Shown here: positions 1 through 9,734 of the stretch, piece after piece
How positions within the stretch are numbered: the first letter of the stretch is position 1
Layout of the letters: each line of letters starts with the position of its first letter
Assembly (NCBI GenBank): GCA_022414725.1
Contig: CM039464.1
Span: 59,821,501-59,885,500, forward strand
Source: Microglena sp. YARC
Taxonomy: Eukaryota > Chlorophyta > Chlorophyceae > Chlamydomonadales > Chlamydomonadaceae
DNA length: 64,000 nt
Reading direction: 5' to 3'
Translations under genes and position numbers: made by a program
The notes under the pieces: generated by a model
The model's input: only the letters and a program-made list of their open reading frames with translations
What the model was told of the DNA's origin: nothing
Databases searched by the model: none

Positions 1-163
1 TGATTTGATTCAGCCTGGCTATCACCTTTTCAAACCCATGTGCATCAACTGCCTTTTGTAAAGCAATGCACCTGGTCTCGTTAGCGGACTTCATAGAATA
101 TCCATAAGCACGAAGGCTGATGGGAACAGTCTTGATGACAGACATAGGCAAAGACATAGACAT
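1..163 (-). pseudogene. DUF5771-like small giant-virus protein, first copy (cut by window edge)
   Basis: Read on the minus strand from the ATG at 163-161, this stays open to the window edge and gives about 54 residues. It starts with Met/Ser-rich sequence, then the motif PISLRAYGYSMKS, a basic/alanine helix (ALQKAVDAHGFEKVIARLNQI in part) and leaves the window. The pattern 'IK-x-PISL-x-x-YGYS ... AL-x-KA ... RLN-x-I' resembles short proteins of unknown function widespread in giant viruses (DUF5771 as I remember it; not searched). It is the same gene as the copy at 396-813, placed there by a direct duplication with a ~650-bp period. Where the copies differ, this one keeps the open frame, so it is the better guide to the original. 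An AAAATTGA-type promoter lies about 45-80 bp upstream. Confidence 0.5.
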
Positions 164-204
164 GTTGTTTTGTTGTTTGGTTGTTTGTTTGTTTGTTTTA
201 ATAA

Positions 205-244
205 CCGGTCCCTTTTATTACTGTTTCAATTTTTTTTCATTGTC
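205..244 (-). promoter_or_regulatory. AAAATTGA early-promoter-like element
   Basis: On the minus strand this reads TGAAAAAAAATTGAAACAG followed by TAATAAAAGGGACCGG, and it lies just upstream of the ATG at 163. The octamer AAAATTGA is the established Mimivirus early promoter. The downstream AGTAATAAAGGGACCG tail is shared by the other copies in this window and is not part of the classical motif. The spacing to the start codon (about 65 bp from the octamer) fits a promoter. Confidence 0.5.
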
Positions 245-344
245 AATTATTTATCCAACTCATGTGATAACTAGTTTAAATTCAATAGTATATATTAAAC
301 AGTTACACGAATCATCGAATGTAGTATATCGGTAACAACAAGGT

Positions 345-372
345 ATAAAAAAGAAGGTTCTTCTTTTTTTGT
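345..372. terminator. Perfect A/T-rich hairpin, transcript-end signal
   Basis: The sequence AAAAAAGAAG-GTT-CTTCTTTTTT forms a 10-bp stem with a 3-base loop. It lies 24 bases past the last stop codon (396-398) of the minus-strand gene at 396-813. In Mimivirus, transcripts end and are polyadenylated at such palindromes. The position immediately downstream of a gene that also has the early-promoter motif supports the same role here. Confidence 0.5.
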
Positions 373-395
373 TTATCCCGCCTTTTTCTGAACAC

Positions 396-813
396 TTATA
401 GTGTGCTCTTGATAACATTAGTCATGCTAGCGACGATCGTATTGATCATCTCATAGTCCTTCGCGATAGTGGCTTTGCATACAATCGATCGATGAATCGA
501 TCGATGAATCGATCGACTATTTCCTGTCATCCACGGGAACAGTAGGCTCGGGAGTATGATCATCACAATCGTCATCCTGAGGGAGTGGCATTTTGGACAG
601 GACATACAAGATGTCTTTCTCTGTCTGTTTGACATGCTCAGAGTTAATCTTGATTTGATTCAGCCTGGCTATCACCTTTCAAACCCATGTGCATCAACTG
701 CCTTTTGTAAAGCAAATACACCTGGTCTCGTTAGCGGACTTCATAAAATATCCATAAGCACGAAGGCTGATGGGAACAGTCTTGATGACAGACATAGGCA
801 AAGACATAGACAT
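396..813 (-). pseudogene. DUF5771-like small giant-virus protein, second copy
   Basis: This is the duplicate of the gene at 1-163. The ATG is at 813-811. Two compensating single-base indels (one extra base near 715, one missing near 680) disturb the middle compared with the first copy. The original frame reaches a TAG at 519-517 after an acidic tail (residues like PLPQDDDCDDH). A second frame continues through a 12-bp GATCGATTCATC repeat to a TAA at 398-396, encoding a plausible helical end (AKDYEMINTIVASM). A further frameshift may therefore have cut the true C terminus. The gene is framed by the promoter element at 847-882 and the hairpin at 345-372, so a complete virus-style transcription unit is visible. 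The molecular function of the family is unknown. The indels may be decay or read errors. Confidence 0.5.
480..517. repeat. GATCGATGAATC 12-bp tandem repeat
   Basis: Three copies of a 12-bp unit (cgatcgatgaat) lie at the junction of the two alternative frames of the DUF5771-like gene. Slippage in this repeat could be the cause of the frame change. Confidence 0.6.
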
Positions 814-846
814 GTTTGTTTGGTTGTTTGTTTGTTTTAATACTGT

Positions 847-882
847 TTCTTTTTATTACTGTTTCAATTTTTTCATTGTCAA
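847..882 (-). promoter_or_regulatory. AAAATTGA early-promoter-like element, second copy
   Basis: The minus strand reads CAATGAAAAAATTGAAACAG and then TAATAAAAAG. The octamer ends about 50 bp upstream of the ATG at 813. It is duplicated together with the gene it serves, and the rest of the ~300-bp duplicated block (about 652-940 against 1-300) is also alignable. Confidence 0.5.
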
Positions 883-1141
883 TATTTAATCCAACTCATG
901 TGATAAACTAGTTTAAATTCAATAGTATATTGAATCCAGAAGATTGTTATCATTTTGTTATAATTTTACTTTTCCTTTTGCACTCATGCAGATTTGGTGA
1001 AGATGCTGAGTAGCAATTGTACTGTCCGGAGGATTTATGTACTATCATTTTGTGGCATTATATCCATATATGCAAAGAGATGTACGATAAATGGCGGGGT
1101 ATCGAGGATTTGCTACAGTACGGTACCATTGAAGGCTGTTT

Positions 1142-1800
1142 TTGTTAGGACAATTTCATTTGACAAATGAGACCGGGCCAGATACTGGAAATCCTGTTGT
1201 CACCCATGAACAATCAACGCATACTGTCAAAGCGGGAAATAGATACAAACTTCAATGCATCTGGAGTCGGCGGCGGGGACTTGAAGTGTCATATGAGCCG
1301 GCAACTAATGCTGAGAGGTTCAATGGTACCTGTCCTTGTAATGCGGGGGAGACCGCTTATATTAGAGACTTATTCAAACAAGGCCTACTTGACGATAATT
1401 GCACAAAAACCTAGTGGCGGGAAATTCAATGTTGTGGAGGATGTCATGGTTCATCGCAGACGCGACTATGTCTTTAAATTGAAAACACTAACAATGAAGC
1501 ATTGGCTCATTCACGAAAGTCAATAGTAGTATTGGCGGCTACTACTATGTAAACGAGATTTATCCACTCAACGCCGTTTTGCAAATCATCCGCTTGTCTC
1601 TCTTCGCCATGGTGGTGCTGATATATCTTTGGATTACGGGAAGAGTGTTGACACTGCATTTCGTTTCATCTGTTCAGCATTGTTGGACATAGCTGCACAT
1701 CATCCTGATGGTCGTCGTACAAACGCCCAACTTACAGGACCAAAACAGAAAAAATTCAGGCAATGGCTTAAAGAAATTGTACGACGAGTGTGTATAATAC
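1142..1800 (+). pseudogene. Decayed unrecognised gene
   Basis: Plus-strand coding character is spread over all three frames. The first stretch (about 1142-1414) includes ERFNGTCPCNAGETAYIRDL. A second frame (1167-1526) includes GGKFNVVEDVMVHRRRDYVF. A third stretch (about 1540-1690) has a hydrophobic segment that could span a membrane (IRLSLFAMVVLIYLWI), overlapped by another frame ending in a basic helix (QKKFRQWLKEIVRRV) near 1790. No single frame is open throughout, so this is either one gene with several frameshifts or overlapping remnants. I do not recognise a family. It ends just before the promoter element at 1818. The 240 bases before it (900-1140) hold AT-rich sequence with nothing I can identify. 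Confidence 0.3.
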
Positions 1801-1817
1801 TTTGTAGGAAAATATGT

Positions 1818-1858
1818 ATTGTGAAAAAAATTGAAAATAGTAATAAAGGGGTCGGTTC
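1818..1858 (+). promoter_or_regulatory. AAAATTGA early-promoter-like element, third copy
   Basis: Reads TGTGAAAAAAATTGAAAATA followed by GTAATAAAGGGGTCGG. It lies about 60 bp upstream of the ATG at 1897, on the same strand as that gene. The tail matches the tail of the minus-strand copies at 205-244 and 847-882, although the neighbouring genes are unrelated. Confidence 0.5.
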
Positions 1859-1870
1859 ATTTACTATTTC

Positions 1871-1896
1871 AAGACAAGACAAGACAAGACAAGACA
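1871..1896. repeat. ACAAG pentanucleotide repeat
   Basis: Five copies of ACAAG sit directly between the promoter-like element and the ATG at 1897, so they would lie in the 5' leader. Confidence 0.7.
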
Positions 1897-2398
1897 ATGA
1901 CAGAAAGCCACATGACAGATAGGGTTGACGCTCAAGACCTTGTCAACTGGGTAAATCGAGTAATCTACACAGGTGGGGCAATGGTGATCTGCATGAGATG
2001 AAGATCTTGACCCGTGCATCTACAAGCCAACGTTCTCGACTCATACGCGCGGAATTTGGTGGTGTAACCAAATGGTCTCAAGAGTTATTGGCCATAGTTG
2101 ACGGCCATGACACGATGAACGGTAGTGTTTTTATTGGACGTGAAATGGACCAACAAGCTACATTGCAAAAATCTACAAGATTAGGGCTGACAACATGACC
2201 AGGGCTTTGGTCTTATCAGGAATCGAATTCGGAGCTCTCTGTCTGCATTGCAACGATATCCGAGAGAAGGATCTACTCGTATCTGTAAAGTGGGAGGTTG
2301 AACGCGGATGTAGGAACGGAGAAAACAAAAAAAAAACAAAGAAAACAAAAAAAAAAAGAAAAACAAAAAAAGAAGAAAACTCTTTTTATAGTGCTCAT
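1897..2398 (+). pseudogene. Unrecognised decayed gene under an AAAATTGA element
   Basis: The ATG at 1897 opens a frame that stops at 2001. Coding continues in the next frame (1998-2198, including KWSQELLAIVDGHDTMNGSV) and then in a third (2195-2330, including GIEFGALCLHCNDIREKDLL), ending in a lysine-rich run caused by the A-rich tract. The stops overlap the next open stretch by a few bases each time (ATGA-like junctions at 1998 and 2195), so two single-base shifts explain the breaks. I do not recognise the family. The promoter element lies 60 bp upstream and an A-rich, hairpin-like tract (2326-2395) follows, giving the same layout as the gene at 396-813. Confidence 0.35.
2326..2395 (+). terminator. 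A-rich tract with weak hairpin, possible transcript end
   Basis: A long A run broken by single G/C bases ends in AAAAAGAAGAAAACTCTTTT, which can fold imperfectly. It resembles the perfect hairpin at 345-372 and the A-run followed by CTTCTTTTTTT at 9630-9678. This call rests on position and similarity only. Confidence 0.3.
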
Positions 2399-2658
2399 TC
2401 GGTCACCAAATATGTTTTTCCACATGGACAAATTATCGTTTCACACTAACTATCTTGTTATAGTACCTTTATATAAGGCTTAAAGGAAAAAAAGAATACA
2501 CCGTGTGTTTACGTACAAATATTTTTGCAAACCATTGATGGGTATTCATAATCAGAACAATAGTTCTTTTTATACTAATAATACAATTCTATTTACATTT
2601 ATACAAAACAATTATAATATAAACATTGTGCAAACCAATCATATAAAAACGTAGAATA

Positions 2659-3825
2659 ATGAATTCGTCCCATATCTACAGAAGAAATACATGGATTGGT
2701 AATGGACCGAGTCAAATCCAATCAACACAAATGGGATTGGTACAACGTTGAGTTCAAACAAAGGTCTAACATGGATATTGTCGAGACATATCCAGATAAA
2801 CCATGGGGGACTGGCATTGGATAAGTAAAAAACTCAACCGTAACGTGGACATTGTGCAAGCTAACCCGGATAAACCATGGGATTGGTGTGGATTGAGTGT
2901 AAACCAAATGTAAATCTAGATATTGTCAATAAAACCCACATCGCCCATGGAACTGGGCTAGATTAAAATCAAACTCAGACATTAATATTCGACGTGGTGC
3001 AAAGCAAACCTCGATAAACCATGGGATATGGGTATGGGTTGAGTGCGAACGCGCACATCACCTGGGACATTGTGCAAGCAAATATCGACTAAACCGTGGG
3101 ATTGGTTCAGACTAGCTATGAACCCAAACATCACACTGGATATCATTTCTCACTAATCCTGATAACAATGGTACTGGGTGGCGATAAGCATGAATCCCAA
3201 CATCACATGGGACATTGTGCAAGCAAAGCCAGGTAAAACCGTGGGATTGGGTATGGATTGAGTGCGAATCCCAACATCACGTGGGACATTGTGCAATGCA
3301 AAACACCCGATAAACCATGGATTGGCACCATTGAGTAGAAACCCAAATATCACGTGGGAAAAAATAGTTGCAAGCGAACCCGGATAAAACCATGGAACTT
3401 GTGTATAATTGAGCACGCATCTCTGAGATTACATTTGATATTATAAAAACAAATGCAGAATAAATATTGGAACTGACAGGGCTGAGCGCAAACACTAATC
3501 TTAATTTGGGACAGTTGTGCAAGCTAAATGCCCGATAAACCATGGGAACTGGGATTGTCTAAGTGATAATCCAAACATCACATTCGACATTGTGCAAGCG
3601 AACCCAGATAAAACCATGAAGCTGGGATTGTCTTAGTGATAATCCAAACATCACATTCGACATTGTGCAAAGCGGAACCCAGATAAACCATGGAACTGGA
3701 ATGTGTTGAGTGCGAATCCCAACATCATATTTGACATTGTGCAAGCGAACCCAGTATAAACCATGGGGATTGGACTGCATTCTTGAGTAGAAACCCAAAC
3801 ACATAACTGCTACCAGAATGTCCAT
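2659..3825 (+). pseudogene. Giant-virus NPDKPW-repeat protein, copy A
   Basis: All three plus frames carry pieces of a ~24-residue repeat of the form NPDKPWDWxxLS-xNPNITWDIV, repeated about twelve times. Visible cores at the DNA level are 'cccgataaaccatggga' and 'cccaacatcacgtgggacattgtgcaagc'. The region starts at an ATG at 2659 in sequence matching the N termini of copies B and C (Ser-x-Ile-Ser-Thr-Glu-Ile). Arrays of this repeat are known from giant viruses of the Mimivirus and related groups. Their role is unknown, though the Trp/Asn-Pro spacing suggests a regular solenoid. Roughly every second repeat contains a frameshift. The C-terminal IQ-like tail seen in B and C is missing here, so this copy is also truncated. 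Confidence 0.65.
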
Positions 3826-4209
3826 TATTATGTCCCTTAAGCCATCAATGGCATCACTGGGATATCACCAATGATACATCATCGATAATGGAACATGGTA
3901 TAATTATTTGGCATACAACTAGACCAGAAATCAGAGAAAATCAATCATACAAACGAGATACAAATCATTTGTCCGGTTTATCAAACCTAAAAAGTATTTG
4001 AGGTATCTAAAAAAGTCATCATAGATTTGTAATTACGAAGTTGTTATGTCCTTAAGATGCCGTGTTAAATTTCTCTTTTATAACTATATACGAACCAAAT
4101 TTACACACATAAGAAGAGTGATTACTATACATTAGGAAAATATCGGATTACTACCTCATTCGATGAGGACGAAATATTATGTTGTTAGTATATATATACG
4201 TAAACAAAT
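3826..4209. other. AT-rich spacer, no gene seen
   Basis: About 380 bases between two decayed genes. Short frames only, no repeat structure and no promoter element of the AAAATTGA type were found. Confidence 0.5.
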
Positions 4210-4459
4210 ATGTTCAAGATATTACAAGGTCTGAAAGAAAATGAAGCAGCAAATCTAAGGAACAAATTCAAAATATTAGTACGAAATATGGAAAACAGAT
4301 GCAAACGAAAGTAGGCGAAAGAGAAAAGAAATAGCAACCAAATTAGAAACTGATCGCATAAACAGGTGGTTTGAAAAAGATGAACAATTAACAAAATGCG
4401 AACTAACCAATATCAAAAGTCAGATCGAAAAGTCATTTTGGATGGAGGTAGTCGGATGA
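4210..4459 (+). pseudogene. Small helical protein remnant, frameshifted
   Basis: The ATG at 4210 opens a frame encoding a charged helical segment (KENEAANLRNKFKILVRNME) that stops at an in-frame TAG near 4312. Coding resumes in another frame (KLETDRINRWFEKDEQLTKC, then NIKSQIEKSFWMEVVG) and ends with TGA at 4457-4459. One shift would join the two into a protein of about 83 residues rich in Glu, Lys and Asn with coiled-coil character. No family was recognised. Spacer sequence follows to 4734 with nothing identifiable. Confidence 0.35.
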
Positions 4460-4734
4460 ACATAGTGTACCATAAAGGTGGTGGCAAAGAACCGTTTGTA
4501 AAGTAGGTGGGATCGGTTCAAAAGCCTTGACAAAAATTACGAAAAAAGAAAATAAAAAAAAAATATACAAAGTACAAGGACCAGTTTTTTTTAGTGTTTA
4601 GGCTTAGCGTTTAAGGAAAATACCAACCCAATCGATCATTTTTGTATGTCTATATATACTCCTTATAATCTTCTCCGCTCTGAAAACCCTGTTATTCATT
4701 ATATTCTCTAATAATTCTGAAGGCGGTCAAGAGT

Positions 4735-4905
4735 GTTGAGTACAATGTCCTGAGTGATGTTGAGATTCATGCTCAACCCACCCCCCATTTTTTGTCTGGG
4801 TTACTCGATACAATCTCCCACGTAATGATCTGTTTTCTGCTCAACCATTCCAATTCCCATGCCTTGTCAGGATTGGCGAGTATCACCTCTCCATGTCAAA
4901 CACTT
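4735..4905 (-). pseudogene. Inverted fragment of the NPDKPW-repeat gene (copy D)
   Basis: The minus strand encodes about two repeats, with NPDKAWELEWLSRKQ followed by IITWEIVSSNPDKKW and then LNITQDIV in a shifted frame. It lies opposite in direction to copies A, B and C, only 270 bp before the start of copy B. A local inversion or a convergent gene copy that was later deleted would both explain it. From 4906 to 5173 nothing else is identifiable except a promoter-region similarity shared with copy C (about 5120-5173 against 7037-7088). Confidence 0.55.
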
Positions 4906-5173
4906 TGGATTTAGAACTCAATCCAAAAAAAATCCATTTGCATTCTTCGCATTTGAGACGCCTCAATATATGATCGGTTACTCATCAGTAGAAAATAACA
5001 GACTTCATGCCGTATTGTGTAAATGGTGATTTATGATTGAATGGAAGTCTTCTTATATATCGATACAAATTAGCAGGAGGGTTTAAAGGAACAAATAAAT
5101 ACACAAAAAACATTTAAAAAATAGAAAGTCATTCATTCAAAGTATTCACAACCATTCCAATACATAGGAAACT

Positions 5174-6448
5174 ATGATGTCGGCCATCTCATCGGAAATA
5201 CACAAACACATAACGAAACGGATCAAATGCGCAGAACACAAATTGAACTGGACAACCTTGAGTTGGAACAAAAAGAATAACATGGGATATTATACAAACA
5301 CTCTATACCCACACAAACGATGGGACTGGTTAGGATTAAGCTCGAACCCTAATATCACAATGGACATTGTACAGAACAACCCAGATAAACCATGGGACTG
5401 GCCTGGACTTGTAGGCACCCCAACATCACGTGTGATATTATATTGAGTAACCCAGACAAAAAATGGGAGCTGGGAATTTGTTAAGCATGAACCATAACAT
5501 AACTTGGGAAATTATGCAAGCACTAATCCGGACAAACCATGGGACTGGTAATTTCTTAAGCATGAACCCAAACATTACATGGGATATTATTAAAGGTTTA
5601 CCTAAACAACGTGGAACTTGGTGAATGCTATAGTGTTTGCCCAAACATCACATGGGACATCGTACAGACAACCAGACAAACATGGGATTGGGTGGATTAA
5701 GTGGGAACCCCACATCACAATGGACATTGTACAGAACAACCCAGATAAACCATGGGATTTGGTATTTCTTAAGCATAGAACAAAAACACCACATGGAACA
5801 TGTTACGAGAACACTCAACAAAACCATGCGCGACTAGGGTATTTCTTAAGCATGAACAAAAACATCACATTTGACATTGGTACAAAACAATCAAGACAAA
5901 CCGTGGACTGGGACAGATTGGTGAGTTTCGAACAAAGTTTAAACATGGGATATTATACAAGACAACCCAGATAAACCATGGGCAAATGGTATGGACTTAG
6001 TAGGAACCCCAACATCAAGTGGGACAGTATACAAGAGAATACAGACAAACCATGTTGGATTGGTATTATATCAGTACAAAACCAAACATCACTTGAATAT
6101 TGTATGAGTAATCCACACAAACATGAACTGGGATGGATTAAGTATAAATCCCACACATCACATGGAATATTGTAGAAAATAACATTGACATAAACATGGG
6201 ATTGGGGCAAATTAAGCATAAACCGAGCATAGGTTACTTTCTGACACAGACGTTTACAACATAATAATAGAGGACACACAGCAGCAAAATTCTATTCAGA
6301 AAACATGGAAACAATCCACAACACAAACCCAAACAACCCCAATATGCAGACAGAGACTATCTTACGTGAATACAATGACTTGTTGAATGAACGACGAACG
6401 ATGAAGTTATGGGTTACCGCCGACATCATTGTAAATACATACATGTAG
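5174..6448 (+). pseudogene. Giant-virus NPDKPW-repeat protein, copy B (most complete)
   Basis: The ATG at 5174 gives a conserved N terminus (MMSAISSEIHKHI). About twelve degenerate repeats follow; the clearest is SSNPNITMDIVQNNPDKPWD near 5352-5400. The tail from about 6270 carries an IQ-like patch (SIQKTWKQS in one frame) and then the end LREYNDLLNERRTMKLW, with a stop at 6446-6448. Giant-virus proteins of this type typically end in a short Ala-Ala-x-x-Ile-Gln-x-x-Trp element and a basic Arg-Leu-x-Arg-Glu tail, which is what is seen. Repeats alternate between frames, so at least eight indels separate this from an open gene. Upstream sequence is shared with copy C, so the two arose by duplication of the whole gene. 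The function is unknown in the family. Confidence 0.65.
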
Positions 6449-6622
6449 TGTCATTGATTGCATTTTCAAATGTTTATATAAAGCTCTTTTTATAAATTTA
6501 TCACGGTTTCGTCAACAAGACAATCTATCTTCCCCCCAATGTAGGGAAAGTTGTTGTACATGTATGTCGTTTTCACAATGTGTCTTTTCGCGAGCCTTTT
6601 CGCGTTCACTAATTTATCTTAT

Positions 6623-6892
6623 TCAATCTTTCTTGTGAGCTAACTGGTCCTGAATCACGCCGACTAGCCAAGATCGTATCTCTTTCACTGGATTCATCCT
6701 GTTTGGATTTCCTTTTAACGGCTTCTTTTTGGCTTTTTAAAACGGTTCATTTATGGTATCTCTAGTTTTTTGCAAGAGACTCAATAAAGCTCGGGCATTT
6801 TTATGTTTGAACACTTTGGAAATACCCACATAATGCTGTCCATTAGTTATATTATTTAATGCCTTTGCGTCTTGGACTAACCGAAATTATCA
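6623..6892 (-). pseudogene. Small unrecognised minus-strand gene remnant
   Basis: The minus strand starts with ATG at 6892 (MIISVS) and shifts one frame within a few codons. It then stays open for about 47 codons (including NITNGQHYVGISKVFKHKNA) to a TAA near 6735. The same frame continues after that stop for another 37 codons (KGNPNRMNPVKEIRSWLVGV) to TGA at 6625-6623. Composition is basic and well ordered for a coding sequence, and only one stop and one shift break about 90 codons. No family was recognised. It lies between and opposite to copies B and C of the NPDKPW gene. Spacers 6449-6622 and 6893-7088 hold nothing identifiable. Confidence 0.35.
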
Positions 6893-7088
6893 TTTCAGTC
6901 AGATGGTATTTGGGAAATATTCATAGATACTCTTCATTCGCAAAAATGCATTTTTATCCTTAAACTTATTTTTAAATCGACAATGAACAAAACCATGTTT
7001 AAACCGAATATAAAGATACAGAAACAGTTAAAAATAGAATGTAATTCATTGCAAGTATTACCAAACATATACAAAATAGATAAAAAAC

Positions 7089-8172
7089 TTTGAAGTCGGC
7101 CATCTCTACAGAAATCCAGAAACATGTATTGAACAGTGTCAAATGCGGAAGAAGAACAAATGGGACTGGGACAGCTTGGAGTTCAACAAAGGTTTAACAT
7201 GGGACATTATACAAGACAACCCAGACAAATAAAACGTGGAACTGGTCTGTAATCAGTGGAATCCCAAATCCATGGACATTATCAAAATAACCAGAAAACA
7301 GTGGAAATTGGTAATTTATTAGCTGGAATCACAACATCACGGGGGACTTATACAAGCAAGCCGGACAACGTGGGAACTGGTTTATGTTGAGTTAAACGCA
7401 ACATCCGTGGGACAGTCATACAGGATAACTATAGATAAATGGGTCTGGTTTGGATTAGCAAAAATATAAACATCACATGGACATTTATTCATATAACCAG
7501 GACAAACAGTGGGACTGACTATGTTTGGGCGGAAACCAACTAACGTGGAACATTGTCAAGACTACGCCAAACATGGAGTTGGTTGGATGAGTATGACAAA
7601 ACATTACATGGGTATTGTACAAGCCAACCCAGACAAAACATGGATTGGTAAGTTTAAGCACAATCCAAACGTAACTTGGGACATGTACAAGAATCCCCGA
7701 ACGACCATGGAACTGGATTGGAAATTTGAGCACATCAAACATAATGGGAAGTTGTCAAAATAACAGACAAACCATGGACTTCAGGTTAGGCTGAATGAAA
7801 ACATGTACATCAAGCGTGGGACATTGTCAAAAATAACCCAGACAACTGGAACTTGGAATAGTTGAGCAAACCAACATAACGTGGGTTTATACAAGATACC
7901 TAGATAAAAACATGGAAATTGGGAATGGTTGGAGCCAAAACATACACATAACATGGGACATTTGTGCAACGTAATCAGACAAACCGTGGGATCTGGTTCA
8001 ATTAAGTACGACCCGAGCATATTAATATCAGGTCCCAAAGATATTTACAACATAGTAAGAAGGTGTAGAGCAGCAGCAGCTATTCAGAAAGTATGGAAAC
8101 ACATCCACACAGACCAAAAACATCATATGCCAACGGAGACTCTTAATGAATACACAACTTGTTGAAATGACG
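7089..8172 (+). pseudogene. Giant-virus NPDKPW-repeat protein, copy C
   Basis: It aligns with copy B from its first codons (LKSAISTEIQKHV), but the ATG of copy B is TTG here, so the start has been lost. About ten decayed repeats follow, with cores such as 'acccagacaaaacatgg' and 'aacgtaacttgggacatgt'. The IQ-like tail is clear at 8060-8100 (RRCRAAAAIQKVWKHI), and the basic end (ICQRRLL in another frame) reaches 8172. Repeats are shorter and more damaged than in B. The loss of the start together with many shifts supports an inactive copy. Confidence 0.6.
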
Positions 8173-8947
8173 ACAGTTGATTTCTGCTTTTACAAGGGGG
8201 AAACATGTAAAAACAAGTCTCTCATTATGCAACGGTTTTGCCAAATGCAATGCATTTGAAGATCGATTGGCTTAGATGGTATGCATTCATGTTTCATCAA
8301 ACAACTTACAACGCATCATGCTATTGAATATGGGCAACATAATGGAATACAGTTGATAAATGGATCCGCACATCATTGATGCAACGTTTAACTGCATTAT
8401 GTCTCCTAGTCCGCGATGAAACAGTTCAAATTTTAGTTTCTTCTGGTACAGAATTTTTGAGATTTACAATCTTGTGTGTGGAATATCTTTAAATATTAAG
8501 CTATGAATGTGGTTCTTTTTCATCTGAGCTAGGAATCATGCAAGATCAATCATTTTCTGCAACATCTGGCTCTTGGTAGATTGTCAGGTCGTTGTATACG
8601 AAGACGCAAAAAATAATATTTAGAACTAATGTTCTGGTGGTCGTAGAAATGCTGGTAACATAATGCCCACAGCCTCAACACGGTGAATGGTTAGCACCCG
8701 CATGGAATAATGATCTACAAGTGTCCAGTTTCCATATGCTTTTGCGGCCATAGTTCATATTGGAGTTTATTGGGAGACATTCTGATTACAATACATAGGA
8801 TTTCTTTAAGCTTATGATGGGTGCGGCAGAAAGATAGGTTAAAGAAAGGCTTTGCGTTGTTGCAATAGATCAAATCTTGATAAATCAATGGCAACTTTTG
8901 ACAAGAAAAATAATGTAGCTGAATTAAATATTTAAAATGTACTCTGA
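8173..8947. other. Unassigned sequence
   Basis: About 775 bases with no recognisable gene. The minus strand has an 83-codon open stretch (8966-8715), but its composition (Leu, His, Tyr, Cys rich) is not convincing and no motif stands out. Confidence 0.4.
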
Positions 8948-9055
8948 CTGTCATCTGCATTGGCACAATGCGTATGTTAATAAAGGCCTGTCGCGTAATA
9001 ATACTGACTGTGAAAAAAAATTGAAATGGTCATTAAAGGGACGCGACAAACCAAT
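8948..9055 (+). promoter_or_regulatory. AAAATTGA element in a ~100-bp duplicated block, copy 1
   Basis: The core at 9009-9049 is TGTGAAAAAAAATTGAAATG followed by GTCATTAAAGGGACGCGAC. The preceding 60 bases (from GTCATCTGCAT through AATAAAGGCCTGTCG) are also shared with 9735-9835. The element faces the decayed gene at 9270-9640. Confidence 0.45.
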
Positions 9056-9269
9056 ATAACAATGGAGTCAATCGGTGGCGGTTGCGTGCTTCCGCGCATT
9101 TCTGCGCGTTTTGAAGGTACTTGAAATGCTCGGCGTTCAATCGTGGGCCGACGAAACCATCAGGTGGCGGTTGCCATGGGTAATGATTCCAGCGACTCTC
9201 ACTGGATGGCAACAATGTAAACTGTTTATGCTATAATATATATGGTCCGTCTCTCGGAGGCGAACGATA

Positions 9270-9640
9270 ATGTATGCGTCCCGCTTCCAAGGCATGCTTT
9301 TGGGTTGCTTGCCGGCCTTCCCGTATGAACCTTTCGGAGATTACGTCGCCGCAACGTAGAGATTAACAAACCTGTTCCTTGAAGTGATGACAGATGATCG
9401 AGTGTATGGCGCTGCGATAGACTGGGCCAATCAGGAGTGGGCTTTGTACAGAACATGGCAATCCAGTGTTGCGAGCGTGGATCGCTGCGCGCAAGATCAG
9501 AGCACCGTCGCAGTAATGTGGCACAGAAGGAACTGGGTCGCCCGCATCAACGATCCGCACGGTTGTGGTATTGTCATGAGTGTAAAGGTCGCGAATGAAC
9601 CATTGTGGACCGCGGTAGACGGAGGAGAAAAAAAAAAAAA
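9270..9640 (+). pseudogene. Unrecognised gene with one internal stop
   Basis: From the ATG at 9270 the frame gives MYASRFQGMLLGCLPAFPYE and then a TAG near 9357. The same frame then stays open through about 90 codons (including VYGAAIDWANQEWALYRTWQ and MWHRRNWVARINDPHGCGIV) into a poly-A run. Trp is unusually frequent (six in about 85 residues). One stop in an otherwise open frame suggests a recently broken gene or an assembly error. An AAAATTGA element lies about 250 bp upstream, and an A-run followed by CTTCTTTTTTT lies at the 3' end. I do not recognise the family. Confidence 0.35.
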
Positions 9641-9680
9641 AAAGAAAAAAAAAAAAAAAAAAAAACTTCTTTTTTTGTCA
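9626..9680 (+). terminator. Poly-A tract followed by CTTCTTTTTTT
   Basis: About 38 nearly pure A bases followed directly by CTTCTTTTTTTG can fold back on themselves, in the same arrangement as the hairpin at 345-372. It lies at the 3' end of the gene at 9270. The length of the A run may be an assembly artefact. Confidence 0.35.
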
Positions 9681-9734
9681 TAAAAGCCTTGATTTATTTT
9701 GTATATGGATGTAAAAATGTCCGGATAAGAAGGG

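Noticed and set aside
2722..3825. Minus-strand open frames across the NPDKPW copies
   Set aside because: They are antisense shadows of the plus-strand repeats. The plus-strand motif is the recognisable one.
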